Of a DNA stretch of 64,000 bases, positions 51,982 to 64,000 are shown one piece after another. Under the pieces are notes generated by a model, which was given only the letters and a program-made list of their open reading frames with translations, did no database searches and was not told where the DNA came from. Source of the stretch: Furcasterigmium furcatum (lineage: Eukaryota; Ascomycota; Sordariomycetes; Glomerellales; Plectosphaerellaceae). Position 1 is the stretch's first letter; the number at the start of each line of letters is the position of its first letter. The stretch lies in the NCBI GenBank assembly GCA_001599815.1, contig BCIA01000004.1, positions 5,420,082 to 5,484,081 on the forward strand, in the 5' to 3' direction. Position numbers and translations under genes: made by a program.

Positions 51982-53908
51982 CTAGTGCCCCTGCAGCACC
52001 AACCCCAGAACCTGCCCCAGCATCCCCCTCACCCTGGCCCTGTTCTCCTGCGCGCAGGTGAACACCACGGCCGTGCTCGCCGCGAACACCACCGTCTCCC
52101 GCCACTGCTTCCCCTCCGCATACCGCCTCGGGAACAGCGTAGCTAGCGCCCTCGGCGCCACGAACAGCGCCATGTCCTTCCGGCGGCTCGCCGTCTCGAC
52201 GAGCACGCTCCACCCGCACAGGAAGCAGCCGCACCCGACGCACAGGCCCCCGTCGATCGTCTGCCTCGCGGCCGTCGACGTGCCCAGCACCCGCGGCCCG
52301 ACCCGCGTCCGCCCCAGGCAGACGCCGTAGTAGAAGAGCGTGATGAACGCGCCCAGGAACGCCGAGGAGCGCGCGGAGGAGAGCACGGCGCGCCTGAGCC
52401 CGCGGACGGACGGAGGGCGGCGGAGCTGCAGGGCCAGGTTGAGGGGGAGGTACATGGCCATGCTCCATCGAAAGGAGCGGGCGAGGCGCGAGAGGGCGTG
52501 GTACTCGCAGGACGGGCCGCAGCCCATGTGGACCATCTCGCAGGGGAAGGGGACGGAGCGGGCCGGGTCACCCCAGACGGGGGGCCAGCTGTAGTCGGCG
52601 CACATGGCCTGGAGCAGCGGGGCCTGGCCGTTGTCGGTGCCGTAGCGGAGGGTGCCGGCGCGGCAGCGCTGGAGGGCCTCGATGAGGCGGCGGTCGACGC
52701 CGGCGGCAGAGGCGATCCATTTGCGGTAGCCTGGTGGGAGGCGGGAGGGGGTGTAGAACCAAGCCCACATGATGAGGGCGACGGAGCAGACGAAGAGCCA
52801 CGGGTCTGTCGACTCGCCGATGAGGGTCTCGAGCTGGCAGGGCGTTAGTAGTCTCTCGGGAGCGTGTGACGCTGGCGGAATGCTAGGTCCTGCGGCTGGG
52901 AATTGATCACTTACCTTCGTCCACTTGTTCGCTGCGGTGCGGCGTGCCCGGCGCCGGGACCAGAGTTCACCGACGAGGACGTCGACAGCGCGGCAGAAGG
53001 CGAACAACGTGAGGTCCAGCGTTCGACCGCCATATGTGATCTTCTTCTCCTTGACGCCCGGGTGAGTGTTAGACTTGACCGGGACGGTCTCGGTGAAGGC
53101 CTCGCTCTTCTTCGCCTGTAGCAGCTTCAGGCTCAGCCAGCCCGCGAGGAAGGTCGATATCCATCTTGATAGCCTGCGGACGATGTGTTAGCCACCAGAG
53201 GGAAATATCGAAGGCGTTGAGTCAGGGCTTCGGCTGGACATACCGCACGCGTGTGACCTCTCCAAGACCTTGCGCGACGCGTTCAAGGAGCTGGCGAAGT
53301 GGCGCCTAGGAGCCAATATCAGCATCGGTATGTTCCGAGTCGCGTGAGACAGCTGTCATAGATGCAGCAGAAATATCGAGATAGGAGGGCAGGATCTGGG
53401 AGGTCTATGGCTGAGGGGGTTGTTTCCCTTGGTGAAAGGTCTCTGAAGACGGGGCATCGGACAGGGGGAGTCTGCCTACGGAATCATCCCGTAGGTAGCT
53501 CAGTTGACGTACCTCAAGCAGGGTGCTGCCTCCAACAAGCACGGCACAGAAGGTCGGGAACCTCCTCCAGTCAAAGCCGGTCAGGATGATCCGGCGGAGG
53601 GAGGCCAAGATGTCGTCCTCCTGCTTCTGGGAGGCTGCAGGGCTGCGCCGCCGGCTGGCTTTCGTGACGAGTTGGAGTAACAAGGTTAGGAGCCTGGGCG
53701 CCACGGACGAGGCGTAGCCCAGGATGTAGGCTCGCACGAGGGGTCTTAAAGCAGGCGGGGTGTGTTGGAGGTCGAGGAATCCCCTTGGGGGAGCCCGCAC
53801 CTGACTCCGAGGTTGCATCGCGGAGTGAACCCGATGGGCGGACAGCAAGGCCTCACAGGGGTGCACCAAGTCTGTGTCCTGGGGGTGCAATGGTCTCGAT
53901 GGAACTTC
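51982..53908 (-). CDS. TMEM135-family membrane protein (5' end unresolved)
   Basis: Family linked to peroxisome and mitochondrial dynamics in animals; the fungal role is unclear. Exons resolved on the minus strand: 53908-53513, 53305-53244, 53173-52915 and 52833-51982 (introns 207, 70 and 81 bp), giving 522 residues with all junctions in frame. Landmarks: VHPCEALLSAHRVHSAM near the start, LRPLVRAYILGYASSVAPRL, TLLEAPLRQLLERVAQGLGE across a junction, RTLDLTLFAFCRAVDVLVGE, the Cys-containing PCEMVHMGCGPSCEYHALSR, and several hydrophobic helices (WLFVCSVALIMWAWFY, AFLGAFITLFYYGVCLG, CVGCGCFLCGWSVLV). The acceptor at 53908 (CATACCAG) shows at least one more 5' exon; a frame opening at ATG 54068 is a candidate but I could not find a convincing donor. 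Confidence 0.75.
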
Positions 53909-56900
53909 CTGGTATGGCGATCAGCATGCTTGTCGTATCGGGAGGCGCCCAAAGAGCCGGCGGCGCAGGCTTGGGATAATGTTTGATGGCGGGCTTGGAG
54001 GAGGGTGGTGGTTTTATGGAGTGAGACGAAGCTGACAGGACCACAGGACTGCCTGAGGCGCTGGACATAAAGCGGACAGGGCCACTTGGTTCTGATGTCC
54101 TCATCTCATTTGCGCGACAGTATAAGCTGGTTGGCTGCAAGATGCTGCCCTACAGTACTCTGATGCGCCTGTTACCACCACCGGGGTTCCAGAGCGCGCA
54201 CTCTGCAAGCCACGAATACGTGGACGGGCTGAACAGACTGCGTGCCGGTTGACCAGGATTGTTACTTTGTAGTGGTCTCTCTTACCGGGGCTGGCGAGGA
54301 CAATGCCTCTTGTGGAAAGGTGATGGATGTCGGGGTAGTCAGGGGGTCCAGGCGGCACCTCGGCCTGATGGGGGAGAGGAGTTGAGGGGTTGCGACGATG
54401 ACGTCCCGAAGATTGATTTAGAATGTAGGAGACGGACTCTGTTCAGAAGAAAGAGGTGGTGGTGGCTTGCAATGCAATTATGGAAACTGGCTCGGCATGG
54501 AGAGCCACGCCGGCCGAGGTTCAGCGCCCGTACGCCATGGGGACGTTTTCCTCCATGTTTGAATGCTGACCATCCCCAGTCGCTCGAGTGGGCACGCGTA
54601 CTAGTAGCGGGGTGGAACAAGCTGCCCTCTGGAGAGAGGGAGAAGGGAGGTGAAAGGAAAGGGGTTCAGGGGTTCAGGGGCTCGCGAGGCACTGGAGAAG
54701 ACCGAATAAGGAGAGGCGCAACTAACTATGCAGCATTCGGCGACAAGCAACAAGGGTGCGTACGTCAGGACAAGCAGGGCTTCATCCCAGAGCTGTCAGG
54801 CAGGTCAGGTCAGGGCCGATCTGGTCGCAGGCTAGACAAGTGCTGCTGGACGACGTCGATCTGCTGGTGAGCGCGTGGGGTGGCTGGACTGGATGTTGGT
54901 CGGGCTGGCGTGTCGGCCGGGTCGGGGAGATTGTCGAAACGGAGGCTCGGGACAACGTCGCAACGGCAGTGAACCAGCAGGGCGATCCCCCAGGTAGTCT
55001 ATCTCGCCTGCTGGGGTTATCTCGCTTACCGTGACGCTCGCTCTGCCCGCCCTGGAACGACACACACGCAAAGCGGCGGGATGGTCCCCTCCCTATGACC
55101 TAAACGGCAAGTCTTTCGCGACAAGCCAGCCGAGGCCAGGGGTCGTCCCTCGATTATGTGCTTGTATGTAGGTACACAAGGCAAGTTGCCAAAATGAAAC
55201 GGCCCGTCCGGTGAGTGAGTTGGTCCTAGGTCGGGCACTTGGTGAAGCCTCTGGCGGCCGAGTTGGTCGCGGGGTGGCCTGGGCGAGAAGAGAGGGGAGG
55301 AGAGCAGCGTCGCAACGGCACGACACGAGAAGTCCACAAAAGCCAAAAGCCAGGTTGCTCACGTAGTCAGTGCTTCTTTCGGACGGGATGGAGGGGGGGA
55401 CGAGGACCACCCGGCGCGGTTAGGTAGCTGGTGATGCGATGGCTTTCATTAGAACCCCCGGGAAACCCTGGAAAACAGGCGCGCCTCGCAGACTAGCGCC
55501 GGCTACGTGCGGAGAAGCTTGTCGTCGATGCGAGAGGGGGACGAGAAACAATGATGAATGAGCATCTGGGTCACGATGGGAGCGATGGGAGCTTGGAGGA
55601 AATGAAAGACATTCAGGGATTCGCTGGACGGACCGCCATATGTGGCCTGGCATGTGATGATTCAGTAGATGCATCTCCTGCAGGTCGATGCATGATCAGC
55701 TTGGCACCCGCTTATTGGAGGCGTTCTGCCAATGGGCGGCCTTGGATGTGCACCCCCTGCAGACGGCCCCCAATGGTCCGGCATCATCCCGCTGCACGCA
55801 GTAGCAGGAATGGAACACCCGCTAACTCGATACGCGGCGATGCTGGGGAAGGTGGGCAGGCCTGCGAGGTAGGTCAGGGACTGCCCGCCACCATCGCCGC
55901 AGGTTTCCTCAGGTGTGACCGCTGTGAGCCGTGTCTGACACCCCTAAGCCCCCGGAGGGGACCGCTGACCGCCGGCTTGCGGGCCCTCCGCGACCACCAC
56001 TGGCAACCCCCGGATCTGACATTAAATGGGCCCACGGAGGGGTCTACCTGCCCCGACCACCTTACTCAGTTGGGCCAGGTAGGGACGGACCTGATCCTGG
56101 CCTCCCCCAGAACACCTCCCCAATTCCATTTCTACAACAAGACTGTCGGTCAACCTTCCTTTTCCCTCGTGCTCCTCTCCTCTCCTCATCCCCAACCATC
56201 GACAGACAGCGGCGCACCCGAACAGACCGATCCACGTCGACTCGGCCATCGCATTGCAAGTGCCCTGACCTGACCCTGCGACACCGTCGCAAACAAAGTG
56301 TCCACACGCAGTGCGCAAGCCGCCACATACCAGCCAACACCACGTTTCCGGCGAACGTGCATCTGTCCAGCCATCGACTCGCCTCGACCCTCAGCACACG
56401 TGCCTGAGGCGCGCCACTGCTTTGAGAGCCGCCTCAGAATACCTTCGGGAGCCTCAACATTGCCGCAACACGGCGCCCCCGTGCGCCCCCTTGGGTTACA
56501 AGCACTCGATCGAGATCAGATCCACCGGCCGCTTCGGACAGTCCGGCCCGGGTACCGCAGTCCGGCGACGGCCTCGACGACCCTGTCGTCTCTCCTTCTG
56601 CATCGTCAGCGAATGTTCTCTGCGTTGGAACGCTTAGTTCCGAAAGCGTGCGTGGGCCATCAGGCCATCTCGCCGCCCTACCGAACCCCCCCTGCCTGTT
56701 GAACAGGCAGTTGCCTCATCGAGTCGTAGCAACCTCGACTTCGACAACCACCCCAGCCAGACAGAGCGTTCAGATGCGCCCGTCTCGCGTGTATACCACG
56801 ACGCATAAACCATTGCATTTCCAGACTCTAGCGTCCAGTATCCGCTGGGCCACCTAATCTCTGCTCCGAGCCGTTCCCAGACGCACTCATGCTTGCTGTA

Positions 56901-56912
56901 CAACGTCCCACA
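53909..56912. other. Divergent interval TMEM135-like / bHLH
   Basis: About 3 kb. The left end holds the unresolved first exon or exons of the TMEM135-like gene. No other gene is supported: frames such as 54259-54870 and 55551-56273 have no recognised domain. The last 600 bp are C-rich and probably a long bHLH leader. Confidence 0.45.
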
Positions 56913-58398
56913 ATGGGTTCGTCGCAGCCCTCAGATTCCCATTTACCCTTTGGGTGTAAGTCCTGCCTTTTCTACGCCATGACCCTCCGAATGACCTGAC
57001 CCTTGGGTGCCAGATAACTTCGATGCCGAAGACTTCTTCCTAGAGCCTCCGCCGGACCCGGCGCCAGGCAACCCCCTCCTCTCCGATAATGAGAACAAGA
57101 TGCTTTCTTCTTTCTTCAACGACATAACGGCCGATCATTACAATGTCCCATCTTTTGGCGAAGGGTTAAATTATAGCGATGCCTGGCTGCAGTTACCGCC
57201 TCAGTTCATGGGCACGGCGACATCACTCGGACAATCGCCTGGATCGAGCATGTTTGGAGGTTCCCTTATGTCGCCCGGGCACGACATGTCCCAGACTGAC
57301 TTTGGGGACATGATGTCCATGGGAGCCGGCATGATGCCTCCCCCACCATCTCGTCCTGCGCCGCCCATCCCCCACGCGGGCCCCTCGGTCGAACATCACC
57401 CACAGCATCACCAGATCGCACATCACCAGCAGCACCCTTCCGCAGAAGTCCTGGCCGCTGCGACAGTATTACAAAACGGGTCGTCTTCAAGATCAAATGC
57501 GGCAGGCTCCAGATCAATATTCATGCAGAGGCACGGCCCGGCGCCATTGGGTCCTCCAGTAGGACACTTGCGACACCAGCCGCTAGAAGAGTTTAAGAGG
57601 GCGGAAAGGATCAACAGTTTCGGCGAACCCCTGATGGGCGGAGAGCAGCAGGTGAAGATGTACAACGATTCCGTTTTTGGCTCCGTCTTGGAGAGGCCAG
57701 AACAAATCCCGTCGCCACCGCAGAGGCCGAGCCAACCTCCCGGCGAGGTGCAGTTCCAGTGGGGATCAGACCCGCGCTTCAACCACGTGACGAGTTATCA
57801 GCCGGACAGCGAAAGCGAAACATATGATGCGATGCAGGCGGCACAGCTCCGGTACCTCCAGTGTATCGAACCCAGCAAGAGCGCGGCGAATACCCAGCCC
57901 TCGTCGCCCAATGGCGAATACTCTGGGGCATCAGCGAGGAATGCCACGAAGACAGATCACCCCGACGACCCTGATGCGCCGCCACGGAAACGAAGAAAGA
58001 GTCAGAACGCCAGGGACGACGGCGATGACGATGACGACTCCACCGAAAGTTCCTCGGCCGCCGTCAAGGGCTCCAAGAAGCGGAAGGGCAAGGCAGACGG
58101 TGCGGGATCCTCGGAAAACGGCACGGCAGGCAAGAGGCGCAAGTCAGGCACCGGCGCGAAACCAGCTCGCGAGAACCTGTCAGAGGCGCAGAAGCGAGAA
58201 AATCACATCCGCAGCGAACAGAAACGGCGTACGCTCATCAAGGAAGGATTCGATGATCTCTGCGACCTCGTCCCGGGCCTCAAGGGCGGCGGTTTTAGCA
58301 AGAGCACGATGCTCACCATGGCCGCCGAGTGGTTGGAGGATATGATCGCGGGGAACGAGCAGCTTTCAACACAGCTCGACGCGCTCGGAGGGCGGTGA
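56913..58398 (+). CDS. bHLH transcription factor
   Basis: 475 residues from exons 56913-56955 and 57014-58398 (58-bp intron; the junction gives LPFGYNFDAEDFFLEPPPDP). The first 400 residues are Pro/His/Gln/Ser-rich, with Met/Gly-rich and His-rich stretches and two basic nuclear-signal-like patches (PPRKRRKSQ, GSKKRKGK). The bHLH domain lies at about residues 404-458: ENHIRSEQKRRTLIKEGF as basic region and helix 1 (H-E-R pattern HxxxEQKRR, which predicts E-box CANNTG binding), a loop (VPGLKGGGFSK), then helix 2 (STMLTMAAEWLEDMI). Similar to Ino4-like or GlcD-gamma-annotated fungal bHLH factors. Target genes unknown. The domain sits at the very C-terminus, without an obvious leucine zipper. Confidence 0.85.
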
Positions 58399-59585
58399 TC
58401 GCGTCGCTCGCCACACGCATGTATCGATATGACGCCGAACCAGATTTGTACAACACAGAGCGAGAGCGCATCGGATTGGACATGCGACCTGCAATGGTAC
58501 GGAAGACGAGTTGCATATATCCAGGTCTTAGAAGCGGGCCCCACGGGTGCGGACGGCAGGCACAGCGATCTGGACATACCCCCCTTTCCCAGGGGATTTC
58601 ACGGACTTTTGCTTACAAGATAAATGACTGGAATGATATCCCGCCGGACACGGCATCGAGGACGGGCAATGTTGTAAGGAGGCGCGGGGAAGCGCCCCTC
58701 TATGTAGCGTGTTCCGAGCGAGATAATGAGACGAATGCATGAGTAGGCCACTTGAGAACATTTCAACGCCGTGATGACGGAGCCGTGAGACGTCCGTCAG
58801 CCAAGATCTTTCCCGTCTGGCGGCCCCGCGTCCGAGCCCGCTGATCTGCACTACGGGCGCGAAATGGCAACTCGGCCGTTGACATGTGAGCCCGCCCAGA
58901 GCAGATCAGTCTGTGCCTGAAGGTCTCCCGCTCCGCTGTAGCAACGGCGGTCGTAGGCGCCGTTCCCCTCTCTCTTGGGCCGCCATCCCTGCATGGCAGG
59001 CTGGGAGTCGCGATCACATGTGATTTCCCCGGATTTCGGGCGCGCGAGTGGGTATCGAGCCTCGATCTGTCGTATTTGCACAGGGTCGGGGCTCAGCGGG
59101 CGGAGGACTTGCTGTTTCTGACACTGATCGGCTGGGGCTGCCTGAGTGGTGTAATATAGGTGTTTGGGGATTCGGGGGATTGACACTGCTTTGGGGCTGA
59201 TGCGCAGATGAGTTGGTCTTGGGGGGGGGGGGTTCAAGGCGATTGATAATCTCCATGGTTCATGCATGTTGGCTTGTACACGAGAGAACGTGCTGGTAGC
59301 CCGTATGCAGAGAAGGAGAGATGAATCTCAGCAAGTGTCTCGGCTGGCCAAGGGGCTCCGAGGGGTGTCTGTTTGAAGAACGGCCGTCGTAGTATCGTGG
59401 CGTTGCATTGAGTTGAGCTCGGAGCTCTTGATAGGATCTGTACACTCAACGATCAGTTGTCAGTAGAGTCCAAGCAAACTGTGAGCTTGAAGTCTGGCAT
59501 CAGACAACAGACCACAGACCATGATAGTACGCACAGAGTGCCCGGTTTAGGTTGATTTAGTATCATCACCGCCTAAGAGAGCTGC
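58399..59585. other. Convergent interval bHLH / get2
   Basis: About 1.2 kb, including a run of 12 G at 59221-59232. Minus-strand frames at 58851-59267 show no known domain. Confidence 0.5.
59221..59232. repeat. G12 homopolymer
   Basis: Run of 12 G in the spacer between convergent genes; length may be unreliable. Confidence 0.85.
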
Positions 59586-60646
59586 TCATCCCCTCACCCA
59601 TGCCGCAACGCCCAGGACAAATACACAAACCAAAATATCCCTCCTAACGCTCGACAAGATCTGCGCATACCGCAGAACCGTCTCGGCCCTCATCCTCCAC
59701 GGCTGCGGCAAGAATCCGGCCACCGACCACGCGATGCCCGCCTCGGCGGACGGCTTCCCCCCCTCAATGATGAACTTCGTCGTGATCAGCAGCGCCTCCG
59801 CCGTCGCAAACATCCAGAAAAACACCTCCCGCCCCTCCTCCATCGCCTCCACGTCGTCCAGCAGCTCGGCCCCGTCGCTCGTCGCAGCGGGGTACGCCAG
59901 CGCGAACGCCGTCCTGTCCCTCTGCGCCTTGGACCCGCTGAACCGCGTCGTCAGCGCAATGTACAGGCCCAGCGCGAGGGCGAAGAGCGCATGCACTAGG
60001 CGCCAGGTGTACGCCGCCGAGGAGGCCTTGGGCTGCGTCTGCGCCTGCCCCGGCATCCCCGGCATCCCGGGGAAGCCGCCTGCGAAGGGGTTCGGCGCCC
60101 CGTCGGCCCCCGCGCCCGCCATCATCTGCGAGAGCATCTTCATCATCGGGTCGTCCTCGGCGCCGGGCATCCCCGCGAAGGGGTTGGGCGGCGGCTGCTG
60201 CTGGCCGGCGCCAGTGGGCGGTTCGAAGCCGAGCATCATCTGGCGGAGCTGGGCCTCGGAGATGGCGCTTGGGTCGACAGCCGGAGAGGGGACATCTTCA
60301 GGGCGGCGCGTCGAGGTGGGCTTGTAGAAGTGCTCGGAGATGTCGACCTCATCGGGGTCGGCGTGCTCGGTGGCTGCGCCGGGGGTGGCAGACGCGGACG
60401 GAGGTGCCGGTGCAGGTTTCGTCGGCGTTTCCTCTGTTTGAAGGGTCAGAGATGCCTGCAGAAGCGAAACTGCAATATGCAGTCAGAACGCAAGTCCTTA
60501 CCCGGTGCGCGGCCTCCGAGGCCCGTGATCTTGTTCAGTCGGGATGTGCCGCCGGCCTTGATCTTTGCCTCGCGACGCTCCTTGCGCAGACGGGCTTGCT
60601 CGGCGGCGCGCTGGGCAGCGGCGTCTTCGGGCGAGGTCTCGGCCAT
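59586..60646 (-). CDS. get2: GET complex subunit Get2
   Basis: ER membrane receptor subunit that, with Get1, takes tail-anchored proteins from Get3. 330 residues from exons 60646-60502 and 60433-59586 (68-bp intron). The cytosolic N-terminus has the Get3-binding basic motif RLRKERREAKIKAG near residue 20, then GGRAPEETPTKPAPAP across the junction. A Gly/Pro/Met-rich linker (MPGMPGQAQTQP) follows. Three hydrophobic helices near the C-terminus: YTWRLVHALFALALGLYIAL, EVFFWMFATAEALLITTKFI, and ILVCVFVLGVAAWV, as expected for Get2/CAML. The in-frame ATG at 60646 is used; GTG three codons upstream is not a fungal start. Confidence 0.88.
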
Positions 60647-61052
60647 GGTTGTCACCTTCCACGTCGGTCCTGTAGCTAGGTGTTGCTGAGAAGGTGATTG
60701 AGGCCTTGGTGTTGAGAGAGTGACGTTGAGCCCGACCTTGTGTCAAGAAGAAGGTGCCCGCTGAAATGCGTGGGCTTGGTTGGGGTCGCTTGGGGGCTTA
60801 TCTTATCGCTACTAACCGACCAACGACGGAAAATAGGGGGACGACCGAGGACGCACCACGGGGGCACAACGTGGACGACAACCACTCAGTTCGGAAGCCA
60901 TTCTTGTATTTATCTATGCCGCAAGCACGCTGACACACAACACGGAGCAATACATATGGCTAGCCGCTTGAAACAATATATATGCTGCACAACGATGTCT
61001 ATAGGCAGCGCTTCTCTCCATCAATTCACCATTCCGCTACCAGCTACGTTCC
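60647..61052. other. Spacer get2 leader / sec31 3' flank
   Basis: Promoter and leader of get2 plus the 3' flank of sec31. Nothing else seen. Confidence 0.45.
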
Positions 61053-64000
61053 TCATGGAGTTGCCTTGCTCATGCTGATCAACCGCTTCACACCAACCTG
61101 GAACTTGTTAGTGTTTGTGTGGTAGAATATCAAACTTCTCAGGACTTACCATCCAGTTGCCGCATTCTTCCGTCTTGTCGCGCTGAATGTCTACCTGCAA
61201 CCTCTGCGCAACCTCGTAGTTCTTGGTCTGAATGGCGTCCGCAAGCTGCGAAAGCTGTTCGATGGTGTCCGGCTGCACGAGCTCCTCGTTGTTGAGGTGA
61301 TCAAAGAGGAGGTTCAGCCGCTTTTGGGTGTCCTTCACCTGAGGGCCGAAGGACGCAGGAGCCTTGCTAGCCACTCTCTGCATATCGGCTCCCAGGACAT
61401 CTACCAGACGCTGGGCATGAGGCGGGATGTGGGACCTATCACCGGGAGGGTGCTTGGCATTGGGCGGCGCTGCCGCGCGCGGCGGGGGAGGAGTCGGCTT
61501 GGCTGCTGGGGGGGGACCACCAGCGGGAGGGCCGCCCATCGGGGGCGGTCCTGTCGGAGGAGGCCCCGCGGCTGCCGCCGGCGCCTCGTACGGCGACGGC
61601 GCGTATTGGCTTGGAGGTTGGGCCGCTGAAGGGGCCGGTGCATACGGGTTCCTGGGTGGGGGTTGGCTGCCGGCCGGCGGCCCAGGGGGAGGCATCGAGC
61701 CCGGATGGGGAGGCTGGCTAGGCTGCGACTGTGCCGAAGGGGTGGGTGCGTAGCGATTTGAGGGAGGAGCTCCTGCAGGGGGCGCGCCGTAAGGAGAGGC
61801 GGTCCTCGGAGGCATCTGGGGAATGTTGGGCGAAGGAACCGATCCGGGGGGAGGAGCCGGAGGAGCATAGGCGTTGCTCGCAGTCGAGGGCGGCCTCGGG
61901 GGTCCTTGGAAGGACTGCGGAGGACCGGCCAAGGGCGAGGTGATGCGGGGAGGGGGAGCCGATGCCTTTGGCGGCGGGGGTGGGGTCGAGCCACTGCGCT
62001 GTCCATAAGGTCCTTGAGGAGGAGGGGGCCCAGCAGTAGGGGGCTGGCTCTGGTAGGGCGAGGGAGCCGAGACAACCTTGGGCGTCGCGCGTCGAGGCGG
62101 AGGAGCCTTGTTGACCAACGGGACATCGTTCCAGTTCTCAGTGGACTTGCTCTGGGCACGGGGAGGGCCGGAAGGTGTAGGGTTCCTGGGCGGCGCGTTG
62201 AACTGGGTAGGGGGAGGGCCGTAACCGGTGCTAGGAGGCTGGTATCCCTGCTGAGGGGCCGCTGAAGGTGGCTGATATGCTCCAGCGGGCGCATATGACG
62301 TGGTGCCCGAAGAAGCAAACAGATTGGGAGTGGGAGGCGCGTAAGGGTTGGCACCGGATGCTTGTGCGGGAGAGGGAGCCGAATAGGGGTTGGCAGCAGC
62401 AGCAACGGGAGCCGGAGGCATGCCGGGCCGAGCGGGTTGGTGCGAGAGTGCCGGGTGAGCAGCGGGAGCCTGGCGGCTCGACTGTCTCGCGGCTGGCTGG
62501 GTGGCAGTGGGCTTCTGCGTGGCCAGCTTCAGCCTGTTGCGTGATATCTCGGCAGCAGGGTAGCTGGTAGGGAGGTAGTCGAGATACTTCTGCGCAGTAG
62601 CAAGCTGGCCATGGGCGGCAATGATATCAGCGTACTCGGTGTACTTGTCGTACAGAGCAGCCAGCTTCCAGCCTGATGTGAGGCTCTTCTCGTTATCCTG
62701 GAACTTAGTGACCTGGCGGAAGATAGTGACTTTCTCGATAAAGTGCTGGAGAGAGCGGGCATGGACGGAGAAGGTAGAGTCACCCGAAGGCTCCTTCAGA
62801 CTGTTCTGCTCGGCCTCCTCCAGCTCCGAGATCCAGATGTCGACAACCTTCTCGAGCTTGGAGCCAACAAGGTAGCAGAACGAAGCATCCTTCCTAGTGC
62901 CGTTCTCAAGAACACGGTCACCGAGAGCCTCGCACAGGTCTGGGAACTCTGCAGGGTCCGAGAACGTGCAAAGGACAGCCATGGTCTCCTTCCAGTTCTC
63001 GAGGTCGGCGTTGTAGACCACATCCCACAAGTTCTTGGAGATGACGGATCCAAGGAGGCGGATGTAGCTGGGACGACCCTCCTTACGGGCCAGGTACGCG
63101 GTCTGGACCTTCTCGACGAGCTCTGGGCCGCCGCAGTTAGCGACGAGGAACGCGTCCGCCATTCGGTTCTCCTTCAGGCAGATCTCCGTTGCCTTGACAA
63201 AGTCGCCCAGCATCAGGGCCTTCGTAATCTGCCTGTCAACATCCGAGTCATCGGAGCTGAGCAGGTGGAAAGGACTATCAGTCTTCGCGCCCTTTGTCGC
63301 AGAGATGCCGCTCAAGAAGTCGTCACCGTCACCGTCACCCTCTCCTTCACCGAAGAAACCGGACAGACGCTTCGACTTCTCCTCCTGGCCTTCGGGCTTC
63401 TCCTCCTCCTTATCGGCTGGCTCTTCAGACGGCTTCTCGGTCTCCTCGGTACCAGCGCCGTTGACAATCTGCTCCCGAGTGAAGCCCAAGAACTCAACAA
63501 TTTGCTTCCTGGGGTTCTCGCTCGACAGAGTCTCCATGACGAGCCAGTCGGCCTTCTCCTCCTCAGAAGAAGCCTCCACTTTTCGGGCCTCACAGATGCC
63601 GCTGAGGTCGCCAGACTGCAGCGACGCCTCAAACTGTTCCGTGGCGGTGCCGATCTCGGAGTCGACCGAGAATTGAGAGATGAGCACCTTGGATGCCCTT
63701 TGCTGGCCGCTCTGCTGCTTGAAGATGATGAGCTTTCCGCCGAATCCGAAAGAGGCGCCAACAGGCCTCTGGAACCACTTGGGCGCCTTGGAGAGCGAGA
63801 AAGAGGCTCCCTGAGGCTGCGTCTGAGCTTGGGTAAAGAAGTCCTCATCATCAAGCTTGTTCTGCTGCTGAGTCGCCTCTGCAGAAGAGGAGTTGGTGTT
63901 TTGCAGAGTCTGGATGGCAATCTTGCCATCGAAACCGGCCGTCGCGGAGAGGTTAGGATTCTGGGGGTTGAAGCGGGTGAGGAACGTCCAGTTCGTCACC
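61053..64000 (-). CDS. sec31: COPII outer-coat subunit Sec31 (partial, N-terminus off window)
   Basis: Outer cage protein of COPII ER-export vesicles. The visible part is one long exon (window edge to 61150) and a last exon at 61097-61053 (52-bp intron; NWM joins VGVKRLISMSKATP). About 964 residues are present. The left end of the protein is cut inside the last WD blade (TNWTFLTRFNPQNPNLSATA), so the ATG-like Met at the edge is not the start and the first six or so WD40 repeats lie beyond 64 kb. Next come the Sec13-interacting insert, the alpha-solenoid (for example ALMLGDFVKATEICLKENRM, LDYLPTSYPAAEISRNRLKL), a 300-residue Pro-rich region with PPxxPP runs (Sec23-binding), and the C-terminal helical domain (RLNLLFDHLNNEELVQPDTI). 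Length is consistent with the family (about 1,250). Confidence 0.93.

Noticed and set aside
54259..54870. 203-codon plus-strand frame
   Set aside because: Composition typical of random GC-rich DNA (Trp, Cys, Arg, Gly excess) and overlaps the likely 5' end of the TMEM135-like gene.

Overview
The window is nuclear DNA of a filamentous ascomycete (Pezizomycotina), most likely a Sordariomycete. The evidence is many short introns of about 47-95 bp with GT...AG ends and CTAAC/CTGAT-like branch sites, compact intergenic spacers, GC-rich coding sequence, and fungal forms of known proteins such as Yme2, Emi1, Abp2, Get2 and Sec31. I rebuilt exons by hand; species cannot be fixed from sequence alone.

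Layout. 1-6 kb: yme2 (minus, cut by the left edge), a 31-bp periodic repeat array, emi1, and a cytosolic hsp70 (minus) with a heat-shock-element promoter. 6-11 kb: sparse sequence around abp2. 11-19 kb: a GA4-desaturase/CmcJ-like oxygenase convergent with an Sds3-like histone deacetylase subunit, a COG7-like Golgi tether, a short-chain dehydrogenase and a dienelactone hydrolase. 19-21.7 kb: an EF-hand MscS channel, followed by a 5-kb gene-poor tract that holds a second, inverted copy of the 31-bp array. 26.8-37.4 kb: a Myb/SANT-like gene, ufd1, lin1 (GYF), a small hypothetical gene, and a cluster of short Myb-like genes and orphan first exons. 37.8-49 kb: rvb2, a coiled-coil protein, a candidate ELL-binding/AFF-like protein and gpd (GAPDH). 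52-64 kb: a TMEM135-family membrane protein, a bHLH factor, get2 and sec31 (cut by the right edge).

Most genes are unrelated housekeeping genes, each with its own promoter; I see no biosynthetic cluster, tRNA, rRNA, intact transposon or CRISPR array. Proteostasis and membrane-traffic functions recur (Hsp70, Ufd1, Get2, Sec31, COG7, Rvb2) but this looks like chance neighbourhood rather than a pathway unit.

The two most unusual structures are these. (1) Two arrays of a 31-bp unit (a 16-bp core plus a variable spacer), 8 and 7 copies, lie about 24 kb apart in opposite orientation. (2) At 33.8-35.6 kb, three Myb-like first exons, each with its own start codon and a phase-2 donor, lie upstream of a single shared pair of downstream exons. 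This is the layout of an alternative-first-exon gene, or else of relic duplicate exons.
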